Positions 1-5,550 of a stretch of DNA of 5,550 bases are shown here, piece by piece. Below the pieces are notes generated by a model. That model was not told the DNA's origin and made no database searches. It saw nothing but the letters and a program-made list of their open reading frames with translations. The position numbers were made by a program, and so were the translations under genes. How positions within the stretch are numbered: the stretch's first letter is position 1; every line of letters begins with the position of its first letter. Source of the stretch: an uncultured Bacilli bacterium (GTDB taxonomy: Bacteria; Bacillota_I; Bacilli_A; RF39; UBA660); NCBI GenBank assembly GCA_934167785.1, contig CAKPLX010000067.1:1-5550 (forward strand), written 5' to 3'.

Positions 1-1280
1 TTTGTTGTTGAATCTATTAAATTTGGAATATATACAGGTATTACTCCAAGTTTACTATCATTTATAGAACCCTCCCAAAATTCTGGCACACTATCATCAT
101 TTTTTAATCCAGGAATTAATGATTTAACTTTATCCATTGTTTGAACAGGATTTCTATATAGATTAACACCATCATTAATATCCATTATTTTAAATGATGC
201 CCCTGCACTTAATAGCCTATCTCTTGTTGTTTCTATACTATTAATTCCAATATCACAGTGTATAAATCTTCTCCCTAAATCATTTGCTACTTTTGAAGTT
301 ACTCCTGATCCTCCAAAAAAATCTGCTATAATCATATTTTCATCTGAAGATGCATTTATTATACGTTCTAATAAAGGTTCTGGTTTTTGAGTTGCATAAT
401 CGTAATCCTTACGTTCTTTAGCTTGAGAATTTAATCTTGGTATAGACCACATATTAGTAGCTATTTTTGTATCTGACTCATAATAAATCACATTACCATT
501 TTCATCTTTTGCTGTAACCATTTTTTTAGCTTCTGGATCCCATGTTATTTTATTTTGTTTTCTTTTATTCTTGGTTTCAACATTTATATGATGAAAAACA
601 TGATTTCCTTTATCCTTAGCATATAACAATATATTTTCAGTATTAGAATTAAAGTTATTTATAAAACTAAAAGTAAATTTATTTTCATAATACCAAATAA
701 TTTCATTCATAAAATTATCCTCGCCAAAAACTTCATCCATTAATATTTTTACATAATGACATATATGCCAATCTAAATGTACATATATACTAGCAGAATC
801 ACTCATTATAGATTTTATAGCCATTAAATTTTCGTACATCCAATTTAAATATGCTTCTTTATTCCAAACATCTCCATACATTTTTTCTTCAAATGTTTTT
901 AGTTCTTCTATATCTAATGTTTCTTCTGCTTTTTTTATAGCTTCAGCCACTTTTGGATTTCTTCTAATATATACTGTTTTTGCATAATCTGCTCCACTTG
1001 CGAATGGAGGATCTATATAAACTAAATCAACTTTTATATTGTTTTCTTTTAAATAAGCACAAGCTGATACGCATTCACCCCTAATAATCATATTTTCTGT
1101 ATTATCTTTACCCACTATTTCTTTAATTTCTACTTCATATAAAGGCATTCCTTTTTCAATTCTATCTAATACTTTATCATTATCTGCATATTTTAATGTT
1201 CTTTTTGTTCTTGTAAAATTATCAAGAATTGCTTGTCCTTCAATAGGTTCCTTAAAATATGGAATATACTTAACTGCCAT
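1..1280 (-). CDS. mod: Type III-like site-specific DNA adenine methyltransferase (Mod), 3' end outside window
   Basis: The frame is open from ATG at 1280 to the window edge, giving 426 residues without a stop; the C-terminus lies outside. The protein has the beta-class order of an amino-methyltransferase. The catalytic motif IV DPPF is at residues 90-93, preceded by hydrophobic VDLVYI. A segment like those of type III Mod proteins (IYVHLDWHICHYVK, about 165-178) follows. The variable stretch at about 195-295 is the likely target-recognition region. The SAM-binding motif I, DFFGGSGVT, is at 320-328. DPPF in this class normally means N6-adenine methylation with S-adenosylmethionine; that is family knowledge. 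The start is set by AGGAGG 7 bases upstream, inside the end of res, with which it overlaps by one base (TAATG). By inference it protects host DNA and gives the Res partner its sequence specificity. About 100 residues continue past motif I and are not assigned. An orphan methyltransferase is unlikely given the coupled helicase-nuclease. Confidence 0.93.
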   Translation of the reverse strand, partial: MAVKYIPYFKEPIEGQAILDNFTRTKRTLKYADNDKVLDRIEKGMPLYEVEIKEIVGKDNTENMIIRGECVSACAYLKENNIKVDLVYIDPPFASGADYAKTVYIRRNPKVAEAIKKAEETLDIEELKTFEEKMYGDVWNKEAYLNWMYENLMAIKSIMSDSASIYVHLDWHICHYVKILMDEVFGEDNFMNEIIWYYENKFTFSFINNFNSNTENILLYAKDKGNHVFHHINVETKNKRKQNKITWDPEAKKMVTAKDENGNVIYYESDTKIATNMWSIPRLNSQAKERKDYDYATQKPEPLLERIINASSDENMIIADFFGGSGVTSKVANDLGRRFIHCDIGINSIETTRDRLLSAGASFKIMDINDGVNLYRNPVQTMDKVKSLIPGLKNDDSVPEFWEGSINDSKLGVIPVYIPNLIDSTT

Positions 1281-4135
1281 TATTTTCCCTCCTTCAAAAA
1301 TTCATATAATTTATCATTTAATTTGCTCATAATCTGATCTTCGTTTAAAGTATCCTCTATGTATAAATAATCAAATTTGTTATAACCAAATTTGTTATTG
1401 TTAAATTTTATAAATTCTTTTTCAATATAATTTCTTCTATCTATAAATTCTTGCTGATTTTTAAATCCTTGGCCTTTTGTTTCAATAATTAATACTTTAT
1501 CTATTTTGTTACTTTTATCTCTTCTAATTATCAAAAAATCTGGTGTATATAATCCTACTTTTTTCACTACTTTGTCTTCAGTTTTATAACATTCAATTCT
1601 AAATGATGCTATATTATGATCTCCATTGTAATATATTTCTAAATTATTAGATGTAAATTTATAAAATGTTAATACCTTTTCTAGAAAATTTCTTTCAAAT
1701 AAACTTTGGCTGAATACATAAGGAATATAATGAAACGTTTTATCTTTCTTTTTTAATTCCAATATTTCTTCTCTACTTTTATTTAATAATGCTTCTGGAT
1801 TATTCTTTACTAAATCTAGTAATTGTTCTTTAGATAAGTCATCTAAATTAATTTTATCATTTCCTTTAATATCATTCTCTAATATTTTCTTAGTTATTTC
1901 ATCATTAGGATATTGTAATTCTTTATTTGAACAATCTATTGTTGGAATATCTGATATTGTTAGTATAGATGCACTTTCAGGTACTTCTTCTTTTTTTATA
2001 ATCATTTTTCTTTTATCATAAAAAGCTTGTCTTATTAAGTTATTTATTTTTTTATGATTATAAGTCATATTTAATATACTATAATCTATAGTTATTGCTT
2101 TATATATTACTTTAAGTTCTTTTTCATGTTCTTTTACCATATCCATTGTAATAAATCCAAAGCTTTCTTTTATAATATTTAAAATCCATTTTGTATAACT
2201 TACTTTTTCTCCGTATATTATTTCATTGATATTTGTTTCTACTACTTCATCATTTATATTTTTTTCAGTAATAATTATATTTTGTTTTATATTATCACAT
2301 GAAAGTATTTTCTTTAAATCTCTTGAAATCTTTGCTTCTTCCTTTAGTTCTTCTACATATCTAATATTCATTTTATAATATTCAATTTCTGGAATATTTA
2401 AATATTTCATTCTACTAACTCTAGTAATATAATTGTTTCTTTTTGTACCTTCTTGTAATTCTTGAAGAGTAGCATGTTGTGATTTTTTCAATTGACTAGA
2501 TAATAGTTTTTCATTATCTTGATTTAAATATATAAGTGCAGTTTCTTTATTTCCTTTTATCACTTGTCTTAAGCATCTACATGTTGTTTGTAATACCATT
2601 TTTGTAGGGCAGTCTCCCTTCTGAGATAGAATAACCCCTGTTAATGAGCTACAATCCCATCCTTCTTTTCCTATACCCACAAGTAATATAATTCTTTTTC
2701 TTGATAAAGGTGTATTTAATGATTCAAACTCTAAATTATTTTCTTTTGGTAGTGAATATTCTTTATTTCCACCATGAAATTTTAAAATTACATCGTTGGG
2801 ATTCATACCCATATTCGTAACAAATTCAGAAACAAATGGATATATTGTTTCTTCCAAATTTTTAATATTTCCACAATATATTGCAATTTTACTAGTAATA
2901 TTGTTATATTTTACATCCATATATTTTGCAAAAAATTCTGTTAATCCCTCTTTTATAATATTTAATGAATTATTATCAGAAGATGCTATTATTTTAGGTC
3001 TCTTTAAAAAATTATCTATACCTGCCGTCAAAGGATAATAATAAATTGTATTTGATATGTCTGTATTTTTGATTGCAATTTTATCTGTTATATTAAATAC
3101 TTCAGGGTTATCTAAATATGGAGTTCCCGAAAATCCAACTACTTCATTTACATTTCCAGTACTATTCCAATTTGTTACCACCTTATGAAGTTTAATTTCT
3201 TCATCAGCAACATGATGAACTTCATCTATAAATATTGCTAAATTAGGAATTTTCCCTATTGTTTCTCTCAATTCATTTGCCACTTTACTTGCTATATCTT
3301 CTGTTTCAAAATCAATATATAATTGTTCATTTTCAATTTTAATTTTATCTAAAATTACTTTCTCAGCATTTGTTAATAATATAACTCCAAACATATCTTT
3401 ATAAGGTTGATATTGTGCAATTTTAGCTACATTAGGATTTTTGATTTTATTACTTTTCTTTTCTGTCTTTACAGCATCTAATATTTCAAATTTTAATGTA
3501 CCCTTTAAATTGCTTGCTATTGGTTCTGGAAAAATCCATGTTACATCAAAGTCTTTTATTTTTTTTAAACTCGGTATAATTGAACTTTTTAATCCAGATG
3601 GTGCTAAAATTATAAAATTATGTGCAAATACTTTATTATATGGTTCATTCATTGCAAAATATAAATCAATATATATAAATGCAGACATCAAAAATGTTTT
3701 ACCTGCTCCCATTGGTAATGAATATATATAATTTGCATAATTAGTATTATGAAAGAATTTTCTAAAAATCCCTTTAAAATCTAATGATAAATAGTTTTTT
3801 TCAACTTCTTCTTTTAGCTCTTTATAATTCTCATTAGTTAACGCTATTTCATATAATTGCCTTGCCGCTATATTATCGCGCAAAAAATCATTTAAATTTT
3901 TAGATATTGGCAATTCATCCAAATTTATATTTTGTAAAAAGTATCCTTCAGAAAAAAGTTTTTCTAATGACTGGTTTTTGCAATAAATTTTAAAAAATAG
4001 ATATAGCTTTATAGATTCAATTTGAGCATCCCTTAACTTATCTTGAGATACTATATAATTAATAATATTTTTTATTTTACAATCTTCTGACTGATACCAC
4101 TCATCACATATTTTTTTTATTAATTCATGAAACAT
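1280..4135 (-). CDS. res: Type III restriction endonuclease-like subunit (Res): SF2 helicase with C-terminal PD-(D/E)xK nuclease
   Basis: This 951-residue protein is within the usual size of type III Res subunits. After a helical N-terminus of about 130 residues with no recognised domain comes Walker A, PMGAGKT (141-147, K146). The DEAH-like motif II DEVHH is at 304-308 and motif III SGT at 336-338. The second RecA-like lobe carries motif V GIGKEGWDC (487-495) and motif VI QTTCRCLRQ (516-524). Residues of about 560-800 are lysine/glutamate-rich and unassigned. The C-terminus has the nuclease core: E814 in FERNFLEK, PD at 865-866, and ExK at 885-887 (ETKGQG). All key helicase and nuclease residues are present, so it looks active. 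In this family ATP hydrolysis drives movement along DNA and the nuclease cuts unmodified DNA; that role here is inferred. The ATG has GGAGG 6 bases upstream. It lies 16 bases after the regulator gene and overlaps mod by one base. A helicase-nuclease of another defence system is the alternative, but the adjacent Mod favours type III. Confidence 0.93.
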   Translation of the reverse strand: MFHELIKKICDEWYQSEDCKIKNIINYIVSQDKLRDAQIESIKLYLFFKIYCKNQSLEKLFSEGYFLQNINLDELPISKNLNDFLRDNIAARQLYEIALTNENYKELKEEVEKNYLSLDFKGIFRKFFHNTNYANYIYSLPMGAGKTFLMSAFIYIDLYFAMNEPYNKVFAHNFIILAPSGLKSSIIPSLKKIKDFDVTWIFPEPIASNLKGTLKFEILDAVKTEKKSNKIKNPNVAKIAQYQPYKDMFGVILLTNAEKVILDKIKIENEQLYIDFETEDIASKVANELRETIGKIPNLAIFIDEVHHVADEEIKLHKVVTNWNSTGNVNEVVGFSGTPYLDNPEVFNITDKIAIKNTDISNTIYYYPLTAGIDNFLKRPKIIASSDNNSLNIIKEGLTEFFAKYMDVKYNNITSKIAIYCGNIKNLEETIYPFVSEFVTNMGMNPNDVILKFHGGNKEYSLPKENNLEFESLNTPLSRKRIILLVGIGKEGWDCSSLTGVILSQKGDCPTKMVLQTTCRCLRQVIKGNKETALIYLNQDNEKLLSSQLKKSQHATLQELQEGTKRNNYITRVSRMKYLNIPEIEYYKMNIRYVEELKEEAKISRDLKKILSCDNIKQNIIITEKNINDEVVETNINEIIYGEKVSYTKWILNIIKESFGFITMDMVKEHEKELKVIYKAITIDYSILNMTYNHKKINNLIRQAFYDKRKMIIKKEEVPESASILTISDIPTIDCSNKELQYPNDEITKKILENDIKGNDKINLDDLSKEQLLDLVKNNPEALLNKSREEILELKKKDKTFHYIPYVFSQSLFERNFLEKVLTFYKFTSNNLEIYYNGDHNIASFRIECYKTEDKVVKKVGLYTPDFLIIRRDKSNKIDKVLIIETKGQGFKNQQEFIDRRNYIEKEFIKFNNNKFGYNKFDYLYIEDTLNEDQIMSKLNDKLYEFLKEGK
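1288..1293 (-). promoter_or_regulatory. Ribosome binding site of mod inside the end of res
   Basis: AGGAGG lies within the last codons of res, 7 bases before the mod ATG. With the TAATG stop/start overlap, ribosomes finishing res can restart directly on mod. This suggests translational coupling, so that the two subunits are made together. It also fixes the mod start. Confidence 0.85.
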
Positions 4136-4141
4136 TTTTTT

Positions 4142-4146
4142 CCTCC
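4142..4146 (-). promoter_or_regulatory. Ribosome binding site of res
   Basis: GGAGG lies in the 16-base gap between the regulator stop codon and the res ATG, with a spacer of six A residues. The spacer joins the A of ATG to make a run of seven A. This consensus site decides the res start and implies efficient translation. Confidence 0.85.
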
Positions 4147-4151
4147 AATCC

Positions 4152-4361
4152 TTATTGCTTTTCTGGAATAATTTCCATTATGTCTTCTACATTACATTCT
4201 AGAGCCTTACAAATTTTTGCCAAAATTTCAACTTGCACTGTCTCATTTCTTCCTAACTTTGCCATTGCATTTGTTGTTATTCCTGCTTTTTCGCATAATT
4301 GTGTTTTATTTATTTTTTTATCTATCATTAATTTCCATAGTCTGTCATAACTTATAGTCAT
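4152..4361 (-). CDS. Small Cro/CI-type (XRE) helix-turn-helix regulator
   Basis: This 69-residue protein is a single DNA-binding domain. It resembles the compact Cro/C1-type group that starts ISYDRLWKLMIDK and ends in NVEDIMEII. The helix-turn-helix spans about residues 18-37: TQLCEKA is the second helix, GIT the turn, and TNAMAKLG the recognition helix. Helices around 43-55 (VEILAKICKAL) complete the bundle. There is no ligand-binding or enzymatic domain. The ATG is preceded by AGGGGG at 7 bases, an acceptable though not perfect ribosome binding site. It is the first gene of the operon, 16 bases before res, and its promoter carries palindromic half-sites. By inference it is an autoregulator of the restriction-modification operon, comparable in role to the controller proteins of some type II systems. 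Direction of control (repressor or activator) cannot be told from sequence; operator overlap with the -35 region favours repression. Confidence 0.9.
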   Translation of the reverse strand: MTISYDRLWKLMIDKKINKTQLCEKAGITTNAMAKLGRNETVQVEILAKICKALECNVEDIMEIIPEKQ

Positions 4362-4368
4362 TCAGAGA

Positions 4369-4374
4369 CCCCCT
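4369..4374 (-). promoter_or_regulatory. Ribosome binding site of the XRE regulator
   Basis: AGGGGG lies 7 bases before the ATG at 4361. It is a weaker match to the anti-Shine-Dalgarno sequence than the GGAGG sites of res and mod, so the regulator may be translated less efficiently than its downstream genes. Confidence 0.6.
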
Positions 4375-4397
4375 ATTTAATTTTTTACTCTGAAATA

Positions 4398-4426
4398 ATT
4401 TTATCATTTATTATATTTTTATTCAA
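4398..4426 (-). promoter_or_regulatory. Probable sigma-70/sigma-A promoter of the xre-res-mod operon
   Basis: On the minus strand, -35 TTGAAT (4426-4421) is followed after 17 bases by -10 TAAAAT (4403-4398). A TG one base before the -10 (4406-4405) makes it an extended -10. Transcription would start near 4391, giving a leader of about 30 bases. A second candidate -10, a perfect TATAAT at 4415-4410, has only a weak -35 (TTCAAG, 4438-4433) at 17 bases. Either choice places the -35 within the palindromic half-sites. No other promoter was seen between here and res or mod. Confidence 0.65.
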
Positions 4427-4447
4427 GATTTTCTTGAATATTTCAAG
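4421..4447. promoter_or_regulatory. Probable operator: three alternating CTTGAA/TTCAAG half-sites
   Basis: Read on the minus strand, CTTGAA (4447-4442), TTCAAG (4438-4433) and CTTGAA (4427-4422) alternate. They form two overlapping palindromes that share the middle half-site. The promoter-proximal one is perfect: ATTCAAGA, three bases, TCTTGAAT (4421-4439). The distal one has CTTGAA, ATA, TTCAAG at its core. The first and third half-sites repeat at 20-base spacing, close to two helical turns. They cover both candidate -35 boxes. Binding by the neighbouring XRE protein is inferred from position and symmetry. Confidence 0.7.
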
Positions 4448-4592
4448 GAATAAATATCCACCAGCTTAGCTCAATGTCAACAACTTAAGAAAAAATAGTG
4501 TAATTACTGAATTAATTAATTGCACTATTTTTTGTTTATTATAAATTTTTAGAAAAATGAACGCAAAAGTCCTATTTTATATAGTACATTTT
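4448..4592. other. Non-coding end of the insertion sequence and its junction with the operon promoter
   Basis: This stretch lies between the transposase stop and the operator half-sites and has no open frame of note. It must contain the outer end of the insertion sequence. Two candidate ends stand out because they are less AT-rich than their surroundings: 4560-4572 (AACGCAAAAGTCC) and 4460-4486 (which includes TCAATGTCAACAACTTAAG). If the second is the true end, the terminator hairpin belongs to the element. The opposite terminal repeat is outside the window, so the boundary and any target duplication cannot be fixed here. Confidence 0.4.
4490..4533. terminator. Bidirectional terminator-like hairpin between transposase and regulator
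   Basis: Arms 4490-4506 and 4517-4533 pair over 17 base pairs around a 10-base loop. There is one wobble (4501/4522), which becomes an A-C mismatch when read on the minus strand. The stem has A6 at one foot and T6 at the other, so both directions produce a hairpin ending in a U tract. On the minus strand it follows the transposase stop by about 60 bases and should keep transposase transcripts out of the restriction operon. The low GC content of the stem makes its strength uncertain. Confidence 0.65.
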
Positions 4593-5550
4593 TTAAAAAC
4601 TTGTTTTATAATTAGTTCTATACTTATTACTTGGCGACCATTCTCGTACACTACTTTTTCTATTTTTTCGTACTATTGATACATATTTTTCTATTTCTTT
4701 TTCTAATAAATCTAATTCTTTTATTGCTTTTCTTTTGTCTTTTATTAACATTATTTTTATGTATTTTTCTTTAAATATTCCTATTGCTTTTCCTTCATTA
4801 ATTTTATAATCTTTTCCTTTAGGGGATTTTATTTCTTTTCTTCCGGGATATAGCATATCTTGTATCTGATTATAGACTACTATTTGAGCATAGATATCTT
4901 GATATATAAATTGAGGCAAGTTCCCTGTAAATTCTTCTATTTTTAATTTGTTTTTTATGCTATTATATGATATTTCTACTTGCCATCTCTTTCCATATAC
5001 TTCTTTTAAATCTTCTTTATGGAACTCATTTTTGTCTAAGTTTGATATTAAATATTCAGTTGTCTTTTTATTTATTTCTATTTTGGTTATCCTTAATTCT
5101 ATACCTATTTTATTTTTTATTTCTTCATAAAATTCCGGATTTGTTTTCTTGATTTTATTTAGTCTAGGATACGTATATCTTATTATAATAAATTCATCTT
5201 CTGTTGTCATCTCTTCTTTTTCTTTTATATAATCATTACTACTTAATCTCATTACAAATTTCTTTCCTTGTTTTTCTAGCCAATTAAATATCTCTATTGA
5301 TGGATATCCTCTATCAAATATTATTATTTCTTTATTTTTTCCTATTATTTCTTGAATGGCTTCAATATTCTTTTTGGCTAATCGTGTTTCATTACTATCT
5401 ACTCTATCTATTTCTACATCTAAGAAAAAGTGGTTTTCTACATCGTAAATTCCATATAACAATGCTCTAGCTATTTTTCTTTTATGTTGATTTCCTTCAC
5501 TTCCAAAAATTTCTCTGTTTAATGGTGTGTTTGGTATTTCTATTTTAGAA
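4593..5550 (-). CDS. IS4-family DDE transposase, 5' end outside window
   Basis: The visible part has 318 residues and a stop at 4593. The frame stays open to the right edge, so the true start lies beyond 5550; a TTG at 5462 is internal and not the start. The first visible residues (SKIEIPNTPLNREIFGSEG) match the region just after the first catalytic Asp in this family, so that Asp and the N-terminal domain are just off-window. The second catalytic Asp is in IFDRGYPS (D79 of the visible part, codon 5313-5315). The IS4 signature Y-(2)-R-(3)-E-(6)-K is exact: Y185, R188, E192 and K199, with the catalytic Glu at 4974-4976. The lysine-rich C-terminus ends NKYRTNYKTSF. No stop or frameshift is visible, so it may be active. 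It catalyses cut-and-paste movement of its own element. It runs in the same direction as the restriction operon but is separated from it by a terminator-like hairpin. Confidence 0.92.
   Translation of the reverse strand, partial: SKIEIPNTPLNREIFGSEGNQHKRKIARALLYGIYDVENHFFLDVEIDRVDSNETRLAKKNIEAIQEIIGKNKEIIIFDRGYPSIEIFNWLEKQGKKFVMRLSSNDYIKEKEEMTTEDEFIIIRYTYPRLNKIKKTNPEFYEEIKNKIGIELRITKIEINKKTTEYLISNLDKNEFHKEDLKEVYGKRWQVEISYNSIKNKLKIEEFTGNLPQFIYQDIYAQIVVYNQIQDMLYPGRKEIKSPKGKDYKINEGKAIGIFKEKYIKIMLIKDKRKAIKELDLLEKEIEKYVSIVRKNRKSSVREWSPSNKYRTNYKTSF
4593..5550 (-). mobile_element. Partial IS4-family insertion sequence
   Basis: The transposase marks an IS4-family element that extends beyond the right edge. 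Its left boundary in this window lies somewhere between 4592 and about 4448; only the coding part is marked here. The element adjoins the control region of a restriction-modification operon, a common setting in defence islands. Whether it landed there recently or is an older neighbour cannot be told without both ends. Confidence 0.75.

Noticed and set aside
2796..3038. Plus-strand open frame of 80 codons
   Set aside because: It lies wholly opposite the helicase core of res, has no credible ribosome binding site and its hydrophobic composition is what the complement of an AT-rich gene gives.
3441..3731. Plus-strand open frame of 96 codons
   Set aside because: It is antisense to the Walker A region of res, whose motifs are well conserved in the other frame; nothing supports translation.
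1..4361. DISARM or BREX defence system
   Set aside because: These also pair methyltransferases with helicases, but no DrmB, PglZ, BrxC or other hallmark gene is visible, and the helicase carries its own type III-like nuclease.
4463..4471. Near-palindrome AGCTTAGCT as a further operator or attachment site
   Set aside because: It is short, unrelated to the CTTGAA half-sites and has no second copy nearby; chance is the simpler reading.
4948..5152. Two overlapping plus-strand frames of about 60 codons with membrane-like sequence
   Set aside because: They are opposite the YREK region of the transposase; the leucine/phenylalanine-rich look comes from complementing lysine- and glutamate-rich codons.
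5460..5462. TTG as the transposase start codon, giving 289 residues
   Set aside because: The frame remains open upstream to the edge and encodes family-typical sequence (SKIEIPNTPLNREIFG), so the TTG is internal.
1..5550. CRISPR array, tRNA, rRNA or riboswitch
   Set aside because: No regularly spaced repeats, cloverleaf or conserved aptamer-like structure was seen; the only sizeable non-coding stretch is 231 bases and is explained by promoter, operator, terminator and insertion-sequence end.

Overview
The window is very AT-rich, has strong GGAGG-type ribosome binding sites, and carries all its genes on the minus strand. This points to a low-GC Firmicute, most likely a Clostridium-like organism; the exact taxon cannot be read from the sequence. 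It looks like a defence or accessory island edge.

In transcription order (right to left) the layout is as follows. (1) 5550-4593 is the C-terminal part of an IS4-family DDE transposase, cut by the window edge. (2) 4592-4362 is a 231-bp non-coding stretch. It holds a strong bidirectional terminator-like hairpin (4490-4533), the probable outer end of the insertion sequence, and a promoter whose -35 region is overlaid by alternating CTTGAA/TTCAAG half-sites (4421-4447). (3) 4361-4152 is a 69-residue Cro/CI-type helix-turn-helix regulator. (4) 4135-1280 is a 951-residue superfamily-2 helicase with a C-terminal PD-(D/E)xK nuclease, matching a type III restriction (Res) subunit. (5) 1280-1 is a beta-class DNA adenine methyltransferase (Mod), cut by the left window edge after 426 residues.

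The last three genes form one compact operon: a 16-base gap between regulator and res, then a 1-base stop/start overlap (TAATG) between res and mod. The simplest reading is a type III-like restriction-modification system. Mod would methylate and choose the target, Res would translocate and cut unmodified invading DNA, and the small regulator would control the whole operon from the palindromic sites at its own promoter. The res-before-mod order and the built-in regulator differ from the textbook mod-then-res type III operon. The insertion sequence sits directly upstream in the same orientation, with a terminator between it and the operon.

No RNA gene, CRISPR array or plus-strand gene was found. 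The system belongs to recognisable families; what may be less described is its order, its regulator and its operator.
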